Positions 43,075 to 51,894 of a DNA stretch of 64,000 nt are shown here, piece by piece; position 1 is the stretch's first letter, and each line of letters opens with the position of its first letter. The translations under genes were made by a program, and so were the position numbers. The DNA comes from JBBECE01 sp964574935 (GTDB lineage Bacteria > Pseudomonadota > Alphaproteobacteria > Rhizobiales > Devosiaceae): contig CAZNOZ010000012.1 in assembly GCA_964574935.1 (NCBI GenBank), positions 4,930 through 68,929 of the forward strand, given 5' to 3'. The notes beneath the pieces are model-generated. The model saw only the letters and a list, made by a program, of their open reading frames with translations. It did not search any database and was not told where the DNA came from.

Positions 43075-44133
43075 TCAGGCGGCGGCAAGGGCGCCGAGAC
43101 GGGAAAGTGCCTCGTCGGGGCCAGGAGCCGAAAGCAGGACCTCGAGCGCCTCGTTGCGAGCCGGCACGGGCTCGGCGGCGGCGCCGCGCACGCGCTGCAA
43201 AAGGCGGTGCGCGGGATCGTAGAACAGGCGCACATAGTGCGGGTCGAGCTCGCGCATGATCTGGTTGAGCCAATGGTCGAGCCCGGTTCGCGGCAGGCCG
43301 GATTCGCCTTTGGCGGGCATCGGCAGAATGCGGTCGGCGGCGTGCGCCTGGGTGGCCCAGTGCGAGCTTGCCTCCATCATCGAGTTGGCGGCGACTTCGA
43401 CCCCGGCGGCGGCAAGGGTTTCCTCGGAGCTGACGCCGGCGGCGATGGTGGCCAGTTCGGCGGCGGCCAGATCCGGGAAGAGCCGAGACAAGCCGGCGTC
43501 GATGACCGTGATCTCGTCGGGCTTGCGGGCCGTGGCGGCGGCATCGAACTGCCGTGTCAACGCCCGCCAGCAGGCGACGTCGGTGCCCGAGGCGGTGGCC
43601 CGGCGGTAGCCGCGCGGGCCGCCATCGGTGCGTTTGGGCGCCTGGCGCCAGGCGTCCGGCCACATGCGGGTGAAATGCACCGCCATCCAGAAGGACTCCG
43701 CCGGCGTCTGCATAGACCGCTTGTACCGGTCGGGGGATTCCAGCTCCATCGACATGCGCCGGGCGAGCGATTGGTACTGAGCGGCCGGCTCGCGAATAGC
43801 GAATACGATGTGGGCGGACGCCGTCAGGATGAACTCGAGCATCGGCTCGCCGAGGAAGTTGGAGATGTCCTTGACGGCCAGCGTGACCGGTCCGCGGCGC
43901 CCCGAGGTCTGCCTGGCGGTCTCGAACGCCTCGAGGATGCGCTCGGCGTAGGTGCGGAGCGGGCGGGCGGTATTGGGAACCGCCGGCTCGAGTACGGCGC
44001 CGTCAAGATGGCGGCCGAGTATGCGACCCAGCACCGTGGTATTGGAACGCGGCACGCCGATGATGTAGAGCATCCTGAGCTCGCCGGCGCTCACCAGGGA
44101 TTGAAGCTTTGTCAACGATGCGGGCAAGGACAT
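43075..44133 (-). CDS. Sulfotransferase-like protein, paralogue 1
   Basis: 352 residues and first gene of the cluster. It has the same binding loop GVPRSNTTVLGRIL and the motif FAIREPAAQYQSLARRM, and shares SSHWATQAHAAD and the end region LDPHYVRLFYDPAHRLLQRV with paralogue 2. The start at 44133 is by alignment with paralogue 2; ATG 44160 is also possible and neither has a strong ribosome site. Divergent from hemA with 173 bp between the starts, where the cluster promoter should lie. Confidence 0.68.
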   Translation of the reverse strand: MSLPASLTKLQSLVSAGELRMLYIIGVPRSNTTVLGRILGRHLDGAVLEPAVPNTARPLRTYAERILEAFETARQTSGRRGPVTLAVKDISNFLGEPMLEFILTASAHIVFAIREPAAQYQSLARRMSMELESPDRYKRSMQTPAESFWMAVHFTRMWPDAWRQAPKRTDGGPRGYRRATASGTDVACWRALTRQFDAAATARKPDEITVIDAGLSRLFPDLAAAELATIAAGVSSEETLAAAGVEVAANSMMEASSHWATQAHAADRILPMPAKGESGLPRTGLDHWLNQIMRELDPHYVRLFYDPAHRLLQRVRGAAAEPVPARNEALEVLLSAPGPDEALSRLGALAAA

Positions 44134-44306
44134 CGGTTGGCGTTCGAGGGGCCTGGACATACAATGGGTTCGAACCGGCAGGGGTAGCGGGCAATGGCCC
44201 TCAGGGCAAGGCGCCCGCCATCGCTGCGTCAGCTTGACCGGTCTCAAGGCCGACGGAATTCGGCTATCACGGCGGATAGGCAGCGCGGTTTGGAGGACTG
44301 AAGCGC

Positions 44307-45587
44307 ATGGACTATCGCGGCATCTTCGAGGACGCGGTCGACGTCCTGCGGCAGGAGAAGCGCTACCGGGTCTTCGCCGACCTCGAGCGCATCGCCGGTC
44401 GCTTTCCGGTGGCGATCTACCGCGACGGCGCCGACAACCCCCGCGAAATCACGATCTGGTGCTCGAACGACTATCTGGGAATGGGCCAGCATCCCGAGGT
44501 CGTCGCAGCGATGCAGCAGACCGCCGGACAGCTCGGCGTGGGCGCGGGCGGTACCCGCAATATCTCGGGTACAAACAGGCCGCTGGTGGAGCTGGAGCGT
44601 TCCCTCGCCGACCTGCACCGCAAGGAAGCGGCGTTGGTGTTCACGTCCGGGTTCGTTTCCAACGAAGCCTCGATCTCGACCCTGGCGCGGCTGATGCCGG
44701 AATGCGTGATCCTCTCCGACCAGCTCAACCACGCCTCGATGATCGCCGGAGCCAGGCATTCGGGCATGGAAAAGCGGATCTTCCGCCACAACGATCCGGA
44801 CCATCTCGAGGAGTTGCTGATTGCCGCCGGCAACAGCCGGCCGAAGCTCATTGTCTTCGAGTCGATCTATTCGATGGATGGCGACGTCGCGCCCATCGAG
44901 CGGTTCGTGGAACTGGCGGCCAAACATGACGCGCTGACCTATTGCGACGAGGTGCACGCGGTCGGCATGTATGGCGAGCGTGGCGCCGGCATCTGCGAGC
45001 GCGAAGGGCTGATGGGACGGATCGATATCATCGAAGGGACCCTCGCAAAGGCCTTCGGCACGATGGGAGGATACGTTGCCGCCTCCAAGCCGGTCGTCGA
45101 CGCCATCCGGTCCTATGCGCCCGAGTTCATCTTCACGACGGCCCTGCCCCCACCGATGTGCGCGGCGGCGCGGACCTCGATCGAGCATCTGAAAGCGTCC
45201 GACGAGGAGCGCCAGGCGCAGCGGCGGCAGGTGGCCCGGGTCAAGCAAACGCTCACGCAGGCAGGGTTGCCGGTGATCCCCACCGACACGCACATCGTGC
45301 CGGTCATTGTCGGCGACGCGCGGGCCTGCAAGGCGGCGAGCGATCTACTCCTGGAAAAGCACGGCATCTACATCCAGCCGATCAACTATCCGACGGTGCC
45401 GAAGGGAACCGAACGGCTGAGAATTACGCCGACGCCTCTGCATGACGATCAGATGATCGCGGCGCTCTGCGATGCGTTGGGGCAGGTCTGGGAGACGCTG
45501 GAGCTGCCCCGGGATGTCGATTCCAGCCGTCTTTCGGTCGCCGCGCTGACATCCGGCGATCTGACACTGCCGACGACCGGCGGCTAG
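44307..45587 (+). CDS. hemA: 5-aminolevulinate synthase
   Basis: Condenses glycine with succinyl-CoA to 5-aminolevulinate, the first step of haem synthesis in alphaproteobacteria. 426 residues. The PLP-binding lysine is K248 in EGTLAKAFG. Also typical: WCSNDYLGMGQHP, GAGGTRNISG, and CDEVHAVGMYG. The start overlaps nothing; GGAGGACTG lies just upstream. It ends with a 4-bp overlap with the convergent metal exporter gene. Confidence 0.97.
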   Translation: MDYRGIFEDAVDVLRQEKRYRVFADLERIAGRFPVAIYRDGADNPREITIWCSNDYLGMGQHPEVVAAMQQTAGQLGVGAGGTRNISGTNRPLVELERSLADLHRKEAALVFTSGFVSNEASISTLARLMPECVILSDQLNHASMIAGARHSGMEKRIFRHNDPDHLEELLIAAGNSRPKLIVFESIYSMDGDVAPIERFVELAAKHDALTYCDEVHAVGMYGERGAGICEREGLMGRIDIIEGTLAKAFGTMGGYVAASKPVVDAIRSYAPEFIFTTALPPPMCAAARTSIEHLKASDEERQAQRRQVARVKQTLTQAGLPVIPTDTHIVPVIVGDARACKAASDLLLEKHGIYIQPINYPTVPKGTERLRITPTPLHDDQMIAALCDALGQVWETLELPRDVDSSRLSVAALTSGDLTLPTTGG

Positions 45588-46528
45588 CGGGCGGTCTGCG
45601 TATCGCGCCCGGTGCCGGGTTCGGCGTCGGCGCACTCCCCAAACTCGATCTCGACGGTGGCGTGGCTGACGCCGAAGCGCTCGGCCAGGCGCGCCTTTAT
45701 TGCGGCAATGGCTGTGTCGGGCCGGCGATTCACCGCTAGGCGGGCGTGCAGCGTCACCATCGGACGTTCCTCTGAAATCGACCACGCATGGACGTGATGG
45801 ATGTCCTCGACGCCATCGACATGGGCGGCAAGGTCGGCGGCGATCTTGCGCGAATCGAGCTGGCGCGGGGCGCCTTCGAGCAGGATGTCGGCGGACTCGC
45901 GCACGATTTTGAGGGCGCTCCTGAGAATAATGAGCACGACCAGAACCGACAGAATCGGATCGGCCAGTGTCCAACCGGTTGCGATGATGATGGACGCGGC
46001 GACGATGGCCGCGAGCGAGCCGAGCAGGTCGCCGAAAACATGCAGCGCCGCGGCGCGCAGGTTGAGGCTGGCGCCCTCGCTGACATGCAGGACGCGGAAG
46101 GTGACGAGGTTGACGACCAGGCCCGCTGCCGCGACGCCGAGCATCAGCGGGCCGGCGACTTCGATCGGCGCGGCAATGCGGCGCGCGGCCTCGACGAGTA
46201 TGAGCGCGGCGATGACGAACAGCGCCAGCCCGTTGACGAAAGCGACGAGGACCGAAAAGCGGTCAAACCCGTAGGTGCGTTTCCGGTTCGCAGGCCGCCG
46301 CGCCAGCCTGGCGGCGAACCAGGCAAGGGCCAGGGACGCAAAGTCCGTGAACATGTGTCCGGCATCGGCGATCAACGCCAGTGAACCCGACAGCAGCCCC
46401 CCGAAGATCTCGGCGAGCATGAAGATGCCGGTCAACAGGGCGGCAACACCGAGGCGCGTGCCGCCGTCGTCGGCCAACCCGGGACGGGTTTGCGCGGGGT
46501 GGTGGTGATGGCGGGCGGTCGGCGACAT
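45584..46528 (-). CDS. Cation diffusion facilitator (zinc-type exporter)
   Basis: Proton-driven exporter of Zn or related metals, CzcD/ZitB group. 314 residues, six helices. Metal-site residues are seen in DAGHMFTDF and HVFGDLLGS, and a histidine-rich start (RHHHHPAQ) precedes helix 1. The C-terminal cytoplasmic domain HHVHAWSISEERPMVTLHA is typical. ATG 46528 chosen because family sequence starts there; the longer frame adds a poorly conserved segment. Confidence 0.92.
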   Translation of the reverse strand: MSPTARHHHHPAQTRPGLADDGGTRLGVAALLTGIFMLAEIFGGLLSGSLALIADAGHMFTDFASLALAWFAARLARRPANRKRTYGFDRFSVLVAFVNGLALFVIAALILVEAARRIAAPIEVAGPLMLGVAAAGLVVNLVTFRVLHVSEGASLNLRAAALHVFGDLLGSLAAIVAASIIIATGWTLADPILSVLVVLIILRSALKIVRESADILLEGAPRQLDSRKIAADLAAHVDGVEDIHHVHAWSISEERPMVTLHARLAVNRRPDTAIAAIKARLAERFGVSHATVEIEFGECADAEPGTGRDTQTAR

Positions 46529-46691
46529 GGCGGCCACAAATGCGCCCGGCGCAAGCTGGCGCCGGCGGCGGTTGGCAGTCGCCGGCACTGTGACGCCCAA
46601 GCCCCGACATGTCAAACCAGGACCAGAAATATGGGATATATTTCAGTCGGTTATGTTAGGTTATAACAGAACGCTTGCGGACTCCCGGCGG

Positions 46692-47324
46692 CTAGCTGGT
46701 GAGCACAATACGCACCAGGTCGGCGGTGTTGCGGGCGCCGAGTTTCTCCATCACCCGGGCGCGGTGAACCTCGATGGTGCGCGGAGAAATGCCAAGCTCA
46801 CGGCCCGCTTCCTTGTTGGATTGGCCGTTGGTGACCAGTTGCAGCACCTCGCGCTCGCGCGGCGTGAGCTGGGAGAAGCCGCGAATCTCGACCGGGCGGC
46901 GCCCGCCCTGGACGGCGCCGATATGCACGTCGCGCCGGAGCGCATCGCGCACCGTGCGAACCAACTGCTCGGTGTTGACGGGCTTGACCAGCACGTCGGC
47001 GGCGCCCCGCTTCATGGCTTCCACGGCTCCGCGGATATTGGGCTCGTCGGCGAGCATGAATACCGGCGTGCCGGTGCGCATCGATTTGACGCGGACCAGG
47101 GTCGGCAGCGTGTCTTCGCCCGTGACCGCGAGATTCATGATCAACACATCAGGCGCGCGCCGTTCGAAGGCGCCGAGCATCTGCTCGAGGGTGCCCGAAA
47201 ACGCGGTCTGAAAGCCCTCGAGCCGGAACAGAACGCTCAATGCCTCGCAAGTGGCATTGTCGGAATCGAGAATGTGGACCAGACGATCCCGGTTAAATGA
47301 GTTGTGATAGTGAACATCGTTCAT
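46692..47324 (-). CDS. FixJ-like LuxR-type regulator with a degenerate receiver domain
   Basis: 210 residues. The N-terminal part has the receiver fold, but the phosphate-accepting Asp is replaced by N64 (DVLIMNLAV) and the conserved Thr/Ser by A92 (FMLADE). D20, D22 and K114 remain. The C-terminal LuxR helix-turn-helix is intact (LTPREREVLQLVTNGQSNKE and SPRTIEVHRARVMEKL). It is therefore probably not controlled by phosphorylation. No kinase gene is adjacent. Confidence 0.85.
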   Translation of the reverse strand: MNDVHYHNSFNRDRLVHILDSDNATCEALSVLFRLEGFQTAFSGTLEQMLGAFERRAPDVLIMNLAVTGEDTLPTLVRVKSMRTGTPVFMLADEPNIRGAVEAMKRGAADVLVKPVNTEQLVRTVRDALRRDVHIGAVQGGRRPVEIRGFSQLTPREREVLQLVTNGQSNKEAGRELGISPRTIEVHRARVMEKLGARNTADLVRIVLTS

Positions 47325-47648
47325 AGTACGCCCCCATTTCTTGCGCCGCCGCTATCAGTGGCGCTTGGCGCCGCGATTGAGCGACCGGAGGCGTCCGGGC
47401 GATCCCCTTGACGCCGATTCGGCCCGCCCCGGACGCTGGCGGGGCGGCCTCTTGAGTCGGTGTTTATGCAACCGCGAGGCGTATTGATTGTGTTGCGTAG
47501 CTAGAACTGCGCATAGACGAGAAGCCCTTACGGATTACTACCTAGGATTGTATCTCTAGGCCGTGGAGGGCTCCAATACAACCCTTGATTGTATTCAAGT
47601 GCGCCGCCAATCGGCCGTTTCAGACAGTTGGGCGCGGGCGGAGAGGAC
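47325..47648. promoter_or_regulatory. 324-bp gap with inverted repeats upstream of the FixJ-like gene
   Basis: Less GC-rich than its surroundings and without genes. It contains CCTAG (47541-47545) and CTAGG (47556-47560) around GATTGTATCT, and AATACAA (47575-47581) facing TTGTATT (47589-47595). The element ATTGTAT thus occurs three times counting both strands. Probable regulatory sites; binder unknown. Confidence 0.45.
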
Positions 47649-48074
47649 CTAGCGCTTGGCCAGCAGATCCCGAATCTCGGACAGCAGGACCTCCTGCTTC
47701 GGCGGGGCCGGCGGTTCGGCCGGTGCCGCCTCCTGCTGACGCCGCATCATGTTGATCGCCTTGACCACCATGAACAGCACCAGCGCAATGATCGCGAACT
47801 TGACCACCGCGTTGATGAACAGTCCGACGTTCAGCGTCGCGACCCCCAGTTCCTGCGCCTGGGCGATCGATGCGATTGCCTGCCCGCCGGCGTCGCCGAG
47901 CACGACGAACCAGTTCGAGAAATCGATGCCGCCGACGACCAGCCCGATGACGGGCATGAATACGTCGTCAACCAGAGAGGAGACGATGGCACCGAAGGCG
48001 GCACCGATGATGATGCCGACGGCCATGTCGACCATGTTGCCCTTGAGGGCAAACTCCCTGAATTCACGCAGCAT
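47649..48074 (-). CDS. mscL: Large-conductance mechanosensitive channel
   Basis: 141 residues. Starts MLREFREFALKGN, first helix MAVGIIIGAAFGAIVSSLVDD, and a second helix near residues 75-100, then a charged C-terminal helix (QEVLLSEIRDLLAKR). Opens under high tension as an emergency release valve. GGAGGA precedes the ATG at 48074. With the MscS gene at 37 kb this gives two types of tension-gated channel. Confidence 0.97.
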   Translation of the reverse strand: MLREFREFALKGNMVDMAVGIIIGAAFGAIVSSLVDDVFMPVIGLVVGGIDFSNWFVVLGDAGGQAIASIAQAQELGVATLNVGLFINAVVKFAIIALVLFMVVKAINMMRRQQEAAPAEPPAPPKQEVLLSEIRDLLAKR

Positions 48075-48257
48075 GAGCAAAGTCCTCCGCACTTTTGGCT
48101 GAACCGGCGCCGTGCGGGCGTCGGAGCGGCGTGTATATCAGCCTTTCGCCGTCCGGCGCCACTCCAGCCCGGCGAGGGCCGATGACGCATTTTGCGACAG
48201 AATTAACCCGTTCTTTACCATGTTCTTTAAACAGTAGCGGCATCGATACTCTCAATG

Positions 48258-48281
48258 GCGATCCCGCTTCGGTGGGATCGC
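48258..48281 (+). promoter_or_regulatory. Hairpin just before the PodJ-like start codon
   Basis: GCGATCCC (48258-48265) and GGGATCGC (48274-48281) form a perfect 8-bp stem with an 8-base loop, ending seven bases before the ATG at 48289. The only Shine-Dalgarno-like bases (GGTGGGA) are inside the stem, so the fold could limit translation. Confidence 0.45.
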
Positions 48282-48288
48282 GGCTCAC

Positions 48289-51200
48289 ATGGAATCGAAA
48301 ATGGCCGAGCAGCGCGCAAAGATTTCGAATTCACCCACCGGGGAGCCGGATTCCGAGAACGGCGACGATAAGGAGTGGGAAGCGCTGCGCGACGATTTGG
48401 GCGACATTCTCGCCGAGACCGGCGACGCACCCGAAGCTGACGCCGGACCGGAAGGCTCCGGCGGCGCCGACGAGGCGGAATCGGACGGGGACGAGCCGGC
48501 CGCCAAGGCAAAAGGCGCCAAGGCAAAAGGCGCCAAGGACTTCTTCGACCATCTCGACGAGCTGCGCTCGCACTTCAGCGAGAAAGCCCAGTCCCGCTCC
48601 TATGGCGACCGCCGGCGTGAAGCGCTGGAGTCGCTGCAGAAGACCGTCGAAGGGCCCAGCGAGCCTTCGGCCGACGCGGGCGCAATCGAGGCGGCGGCGG
48701 ACGCGGCCCTCGCTGATGCCGAAGAGGGCGCAGCGACCGACACCGGTGACGTGACGGCGCCCAGCGAGGCATTGACCGAAGCTCAGGCCTCCGCCGACGA
48801 CACCGGCCCGGCACAAAGCGCCACGGCGTCGTCGCTGCAGGCGGCCGTCGAAAAAATCCGCTCCACGCGCCGGAGCAGCATCGAAGGGAATACCTCGCCG
48901 TCCCTGCCGCCGGCAGGCGGGCAAGAGCGCGGATTCGGCGAGGTGATCGAGATGACCTCGCAGCTGGGTGAGCGCATGGGGGACCTCGAACGCTCGGTCA
49001 CCGACCGGTTCGAGAAACTGCCGGACGCCACTTCCATCTCGCGGCAAATGGAAGCCTTGAGCGAGACTGTCGACCAGCTCTCCGAAATCGTCCGCAACGC
49101 CGCCGACACTTCCGGGCTAGAGACCAGGATCGCCGATATCCTCGGCGTCGAGCGGCAGGATCCGGCGGTCGAACGCCTGGAGAGCCGCATGGAGCGGCTC
49201 AACGAGTCGGTGCGCAAGCTCGCCGACATCCAGGTCCGCAAAGTCAAATCCGACACCGACGACGGCGGCGACGGCGAAGGCGAGGCGACGGCAACCGAAC
49301 ATATGGAAGCCTCGATCCGGGCCATCTACGACAAGCTCGATGCGTTCGAGCACTCCGCGGGCGTGAACCCGGAGGAAATGGAACGGTTGAGCGAACGGAT
49401 CGGCAAGCTCGCCGCGACGCTCGATGAATCAAGCGGCCGCGGAGATGTCGGCGACGAGTTGATCGAGCGCATCAACGCGATCGCCACGCATGTCGAGTCG
49501 CTCGAGCCAAGCGAGGGATCGGTCGGGTTCGTCGAGCTCAAGGACGAGATCGGCACCCTGCGCCGCTACATGGTCGAAGCGTTCGAGCCGCGGTTCGACG
49601 CCCTCGAAGAGCGCATCAAGGAGCTGGGCAGCCGCATCGCCGGCGGTGTGCCGGACGGAATCGGTCAGGAGCTGCTCGAGGAGCAGCTCAAACTGCTGAT
49701 TTCCAAGGTGGATCAAACCAGCGAGGCGCTCACCGCGCTCAACGCCCGGCAAGCCGAGGCTTCCCAGCGGCAGTTGCCGGACGCGGCCGAGCTGGTCGAT
49801 CTGATTGCCGCCAAGACGGCTTCGGAAGTTGCCGCCCAGAAGCCGGCCGACTCCATCGGGATTTCGAACATCGCCTTGTCGGCGCTCAGGGAATCGATCG
49901 CCCAGGTCGAGCGCCGGCTGGACAATCTGCAGGATGCGCTCAAACGGCTGCACAAGGCGCAGCAGCCGGGATCTTTGGCGCCTCAGGCCGCAGTTGCTCC
50001 GTTGCAGGCTGCAATGAGCCCGGGCGCTCAGTCGGCGCCGCTGGAAGCGGTTGCAGGCGAGGTTGCGGCAGCCGCAGCGCAGGCGGCAAAGGCCGAGACG
50101 TCGTCTCCGATCGACGAGATGCCGGCCCCCTACCTGCCGCCCGCCAAGGGCGAGCTGCCGCCGAAGCCCGAATCGAGCCTCGGACAAAGCGCCGACGACA
50201 TCTTCAAACGAGCCGCCGAAAAAGCCCGTGTCGAAAGCAGCGAAGCCGCACTTGCGGCGCGAAGCGAAGATTCGCGGGACCGGCCGCGAATCAGCCGCGA
50301 GAGCTTCATCGAGGCGGCACGCCGGGCGGCGCGACGCACCGCCGAGCCGAGCGTGCTCGACGCCGACGGCGGCTTCCTGGGCAAGGCGCTGGCGCGTCTG
50401 AAGCGCAAGGACGGCGAAATCGAGGACGCGACCCCCGAACAAGGTGAAACCGACGAAGCCGAGGCGGACGACGAATCGCGGGCGCCCGAGCCCACACCCG
50501 CCGAGCCGGCTGCCGCCGATGAGGTGGTGATCGAGGAGCCGGACGCCGAGGACCATCGCGATGACGAGCCGGAGAGCTTTCTGAGCCAGCATCGCCGGCC
50601 AATATTGCTCGCGGCCTCGTTCGTGGCGATCGGGCTGATGACGTTGAATCTGATATCGCAACGGATGGGCGGCGGCGAAGACCTGGCCATCGAGCCCGCG
50701 ACCATCGAACTCGGGTCGGGTTCACTCGACGAGGTCGCGGAGGCGCCCACGATCGGACTTGAGCCGGGCGAGGAACCGGCACCGGCCGACGTGCGCAAGG
50801 TGGGCGCCGTGGCGGACGCCGAGCCGATGCTCGACACCGGCACCGACGCTTTCGAGCCGGACGCCCAGGGGATCGTCACCGGCTCCATCGATCCGCAGGA
50901 CCAGGTGGCAGCTCTGGGACCGCCGGCATTGCGCGACGCGGCCGAGGCGGGCGACCCCAGGGCGCAATTCGAGATCGCCGCCATGTACACGGAAGGCCAG
51001 GTCACCGCGCAGGACTACTCGGCCGCGGCGATGTGGTATGGGCGAGCCGCCGGCAGCGGTTTCGCGCCGGCCGCCTATCGGCTGGGCAATCTCTACGAGT
51101 ATGGCCGCGGGGTCGACGAGGACCTCGAAGAGGCAAAGCGCTGGTACCAGGCGGCGGCACAGGCCGGCAACCGGATGGCGATGCACAACCTGGCGGCGCT

Positions 51201-51747
51201 GTATGCCGGCGGGCAACTGGAGACCCAGGATTTCGCCTCGGCGGCCCTGTGGTTCGAGCGGGCCGCCTGGCTCGGCGTCAAGGACAGCCAGTTCAACCTC
51301 GGCATGCTGTACGCCCGCGGGCTCGGGGTCGACCAGGACTTCGTCCAGTCCTACCGCTGGTTTGCGCTCGCGGCGCTGGGCGGCGACGCCGACGCGGCCA
51401 AGGCCCGCGACGACATCGCCCGGTCGCTGGACGCCGATTCGCTGCGGCGCGCCGACGCCCTGGTCGAGAGCTGGCGGATGGGCGATCTCGACATCGCCGC
51501 CAACTACGCCCCGCTTGGGACCTGGGACGCGAATTTCGATCCTGGCGAGGAAGTTACCGACCCCGGGGTCGTGCGCCAGGTCCAGCAGCTGCTGGCCAAG
51601 CTCGGCTATGAAATTGGAGAGCCGGACGGAATCGCGGGGCCGAAGACCGAAATCTCGATCCGCGAGTTCGAATCGGTGATCGGGATGCCCCCCAGCGGCA
51701 AGATCAATCCCAGGCTACTTGCGGTGCTGGCCACCCAACCGGTCTGA
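48289..51747 (+). CDS. PodJ-like polar protein: coiled coil, TM, Sel1 repeats, peptidoglycan-binding domain
   Basis: 1152 residues. The cytoplasmic part (1-765) is acidic, with coiled-coil segments around 210-580 and a small repeat (AKAKGAKAKGAK). One TM helix lies at about 770-790 (PILLAASFVAIGLMTLN). The periplasmic part has about four Sel1 repeats (886-1050, e.g. GDPRAQFEIAAMYTEGQ) and a C-terminal peptidoglycan-binding domain (DPGVVRQVQQLLAKLGY, GPKTEISIREFES). This order matches PodJ of Caulobacter and Sinorhizobium, which organises one cell pole and affects division, pili or exopolysaccharide. A terminator-like hairpin follows. Confidence 0.82.
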   Translation: MESKMAEQRAKISNSPTGEPDSENGDDKEWEALRDDLGDILAETGDAPEADAGPEGSGGADEAESDGDEPAAKAKGAKAKGAKDFFDHLDELRSHFSEKAQSRSYGDRRREALESLQKTVEGPSEPSADAGAIEAAADAALADAEEGAATDTGDVTAPSEALTEAQASADDTGPAQSATASSLQAAVEKIRSTRRSSIEGNTSPSLPPAGGQERGFGEVIEMTSQLGERMGDLERSVTDRFEKLPDATSISRQMEALSETVDQLSEIVRNAADTSGLETRIADILGVERQDPAVERLESRMERLNESVRKLADIQVRKVKSDTDDGGDGEGEATATEHMEASIRAIYDKLDAFEHSAGVNPEEMERLSERIGKLAATLDESSGRGDVGDELIERINAIATHVESLEPSEGSVGFVELKDEIGTLRRYMVEAFEPRFDALEERIKELGSRIAGGVPDGIGQELLEEQLKLLISKVDQTSEALTALNARQAEASQRQLPDAAELVDLIAAKTASEVAAQKPADSIGISNIALSALRESIAQVERRLDNLQDALKRLHKAQQPGSLAPQAAVAPLQAAMSPGAQSAPLEAVAGEVAAAAAQAAKAETSSPIDEMPAPYLPPAKGELPPKPESSLGQSADDIFKRAAEKARVESSEAALAARSEDSRDRPRISRESFIEAARRAARRTAEPSVLDADGGFLGKALARLKRKDGEIEDATPEQGETDEAEADDESRAPEPTPAEPAAADEVVIEEPDAEDHRDDEPESFLSQHRRPILLAASFVAIGLMTLNLISQRMGGGEDLAIEPATIELGSGSLDEVAEAPTIGLEPGEEPAPADVRKVGAVADAEPMLDTGTDAFEPDAQGIVTGSIDPQDQVAALGPPALRDAAEAGDPRAQFEIAAMYTEGQVTAQDYSAAAMWYGRAAGSGFAPAAYRLGNLYEYGRGVDEDLEEAKRWYQAAAQAGNRMAMHNLAALYAGGQLETQDFASAALWFERAAWLGVKDSQFNLGMLYARGLGVDQDFVQSYRWFALAALGGDADAAKARDDIARSLDADSLRRADALVESWRMGDLDIAANYAPLGTWDANFDPGEEVTDPGVVRQVQQLLAKLGYEIGEPDGIAGPKTEISIREFESVIGMPPSGKINPRLLAVLATQPV

Positions 51748-51770
51748 GCCGCCCAGGAATGGGTCCCCAG

Positions 51771-51800
51771 ACGCCGCCCCGGCAGCCCCGCGGGCGGCGT
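51771..51800 (+). terminator. Terminator-like hairpin after the PodJ-like gene
   Basis: ACGCCGCCC (51771-51779) pairs with GGGCGGCGT (51792-51800), followed by TTG. A strong GC stem but a weak T-tract. Confidence 0.55.
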
Positions 51801-51894
51801 TTGAGTGTGGTGCTGAGCGGCGGGCGCGGCGCGTTGACAGCTCCGTCGGGGGGCGCGTAAGCAGTCGATCGACACCACCCCGGGACCAATCCCC

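Noticed and set aside
43067..43663. Extended start for sulfotransferase paralogue 2
   Set aside because: The extra 199 residues are the upstream sulfotransferase gene read out of frame.
44307..45587. hemA as part of the sulfotransferase/acyltransferase cluster
   Set aside because: It is divergent and a normal housekeeping haem gene; only the promoter gap is shared.
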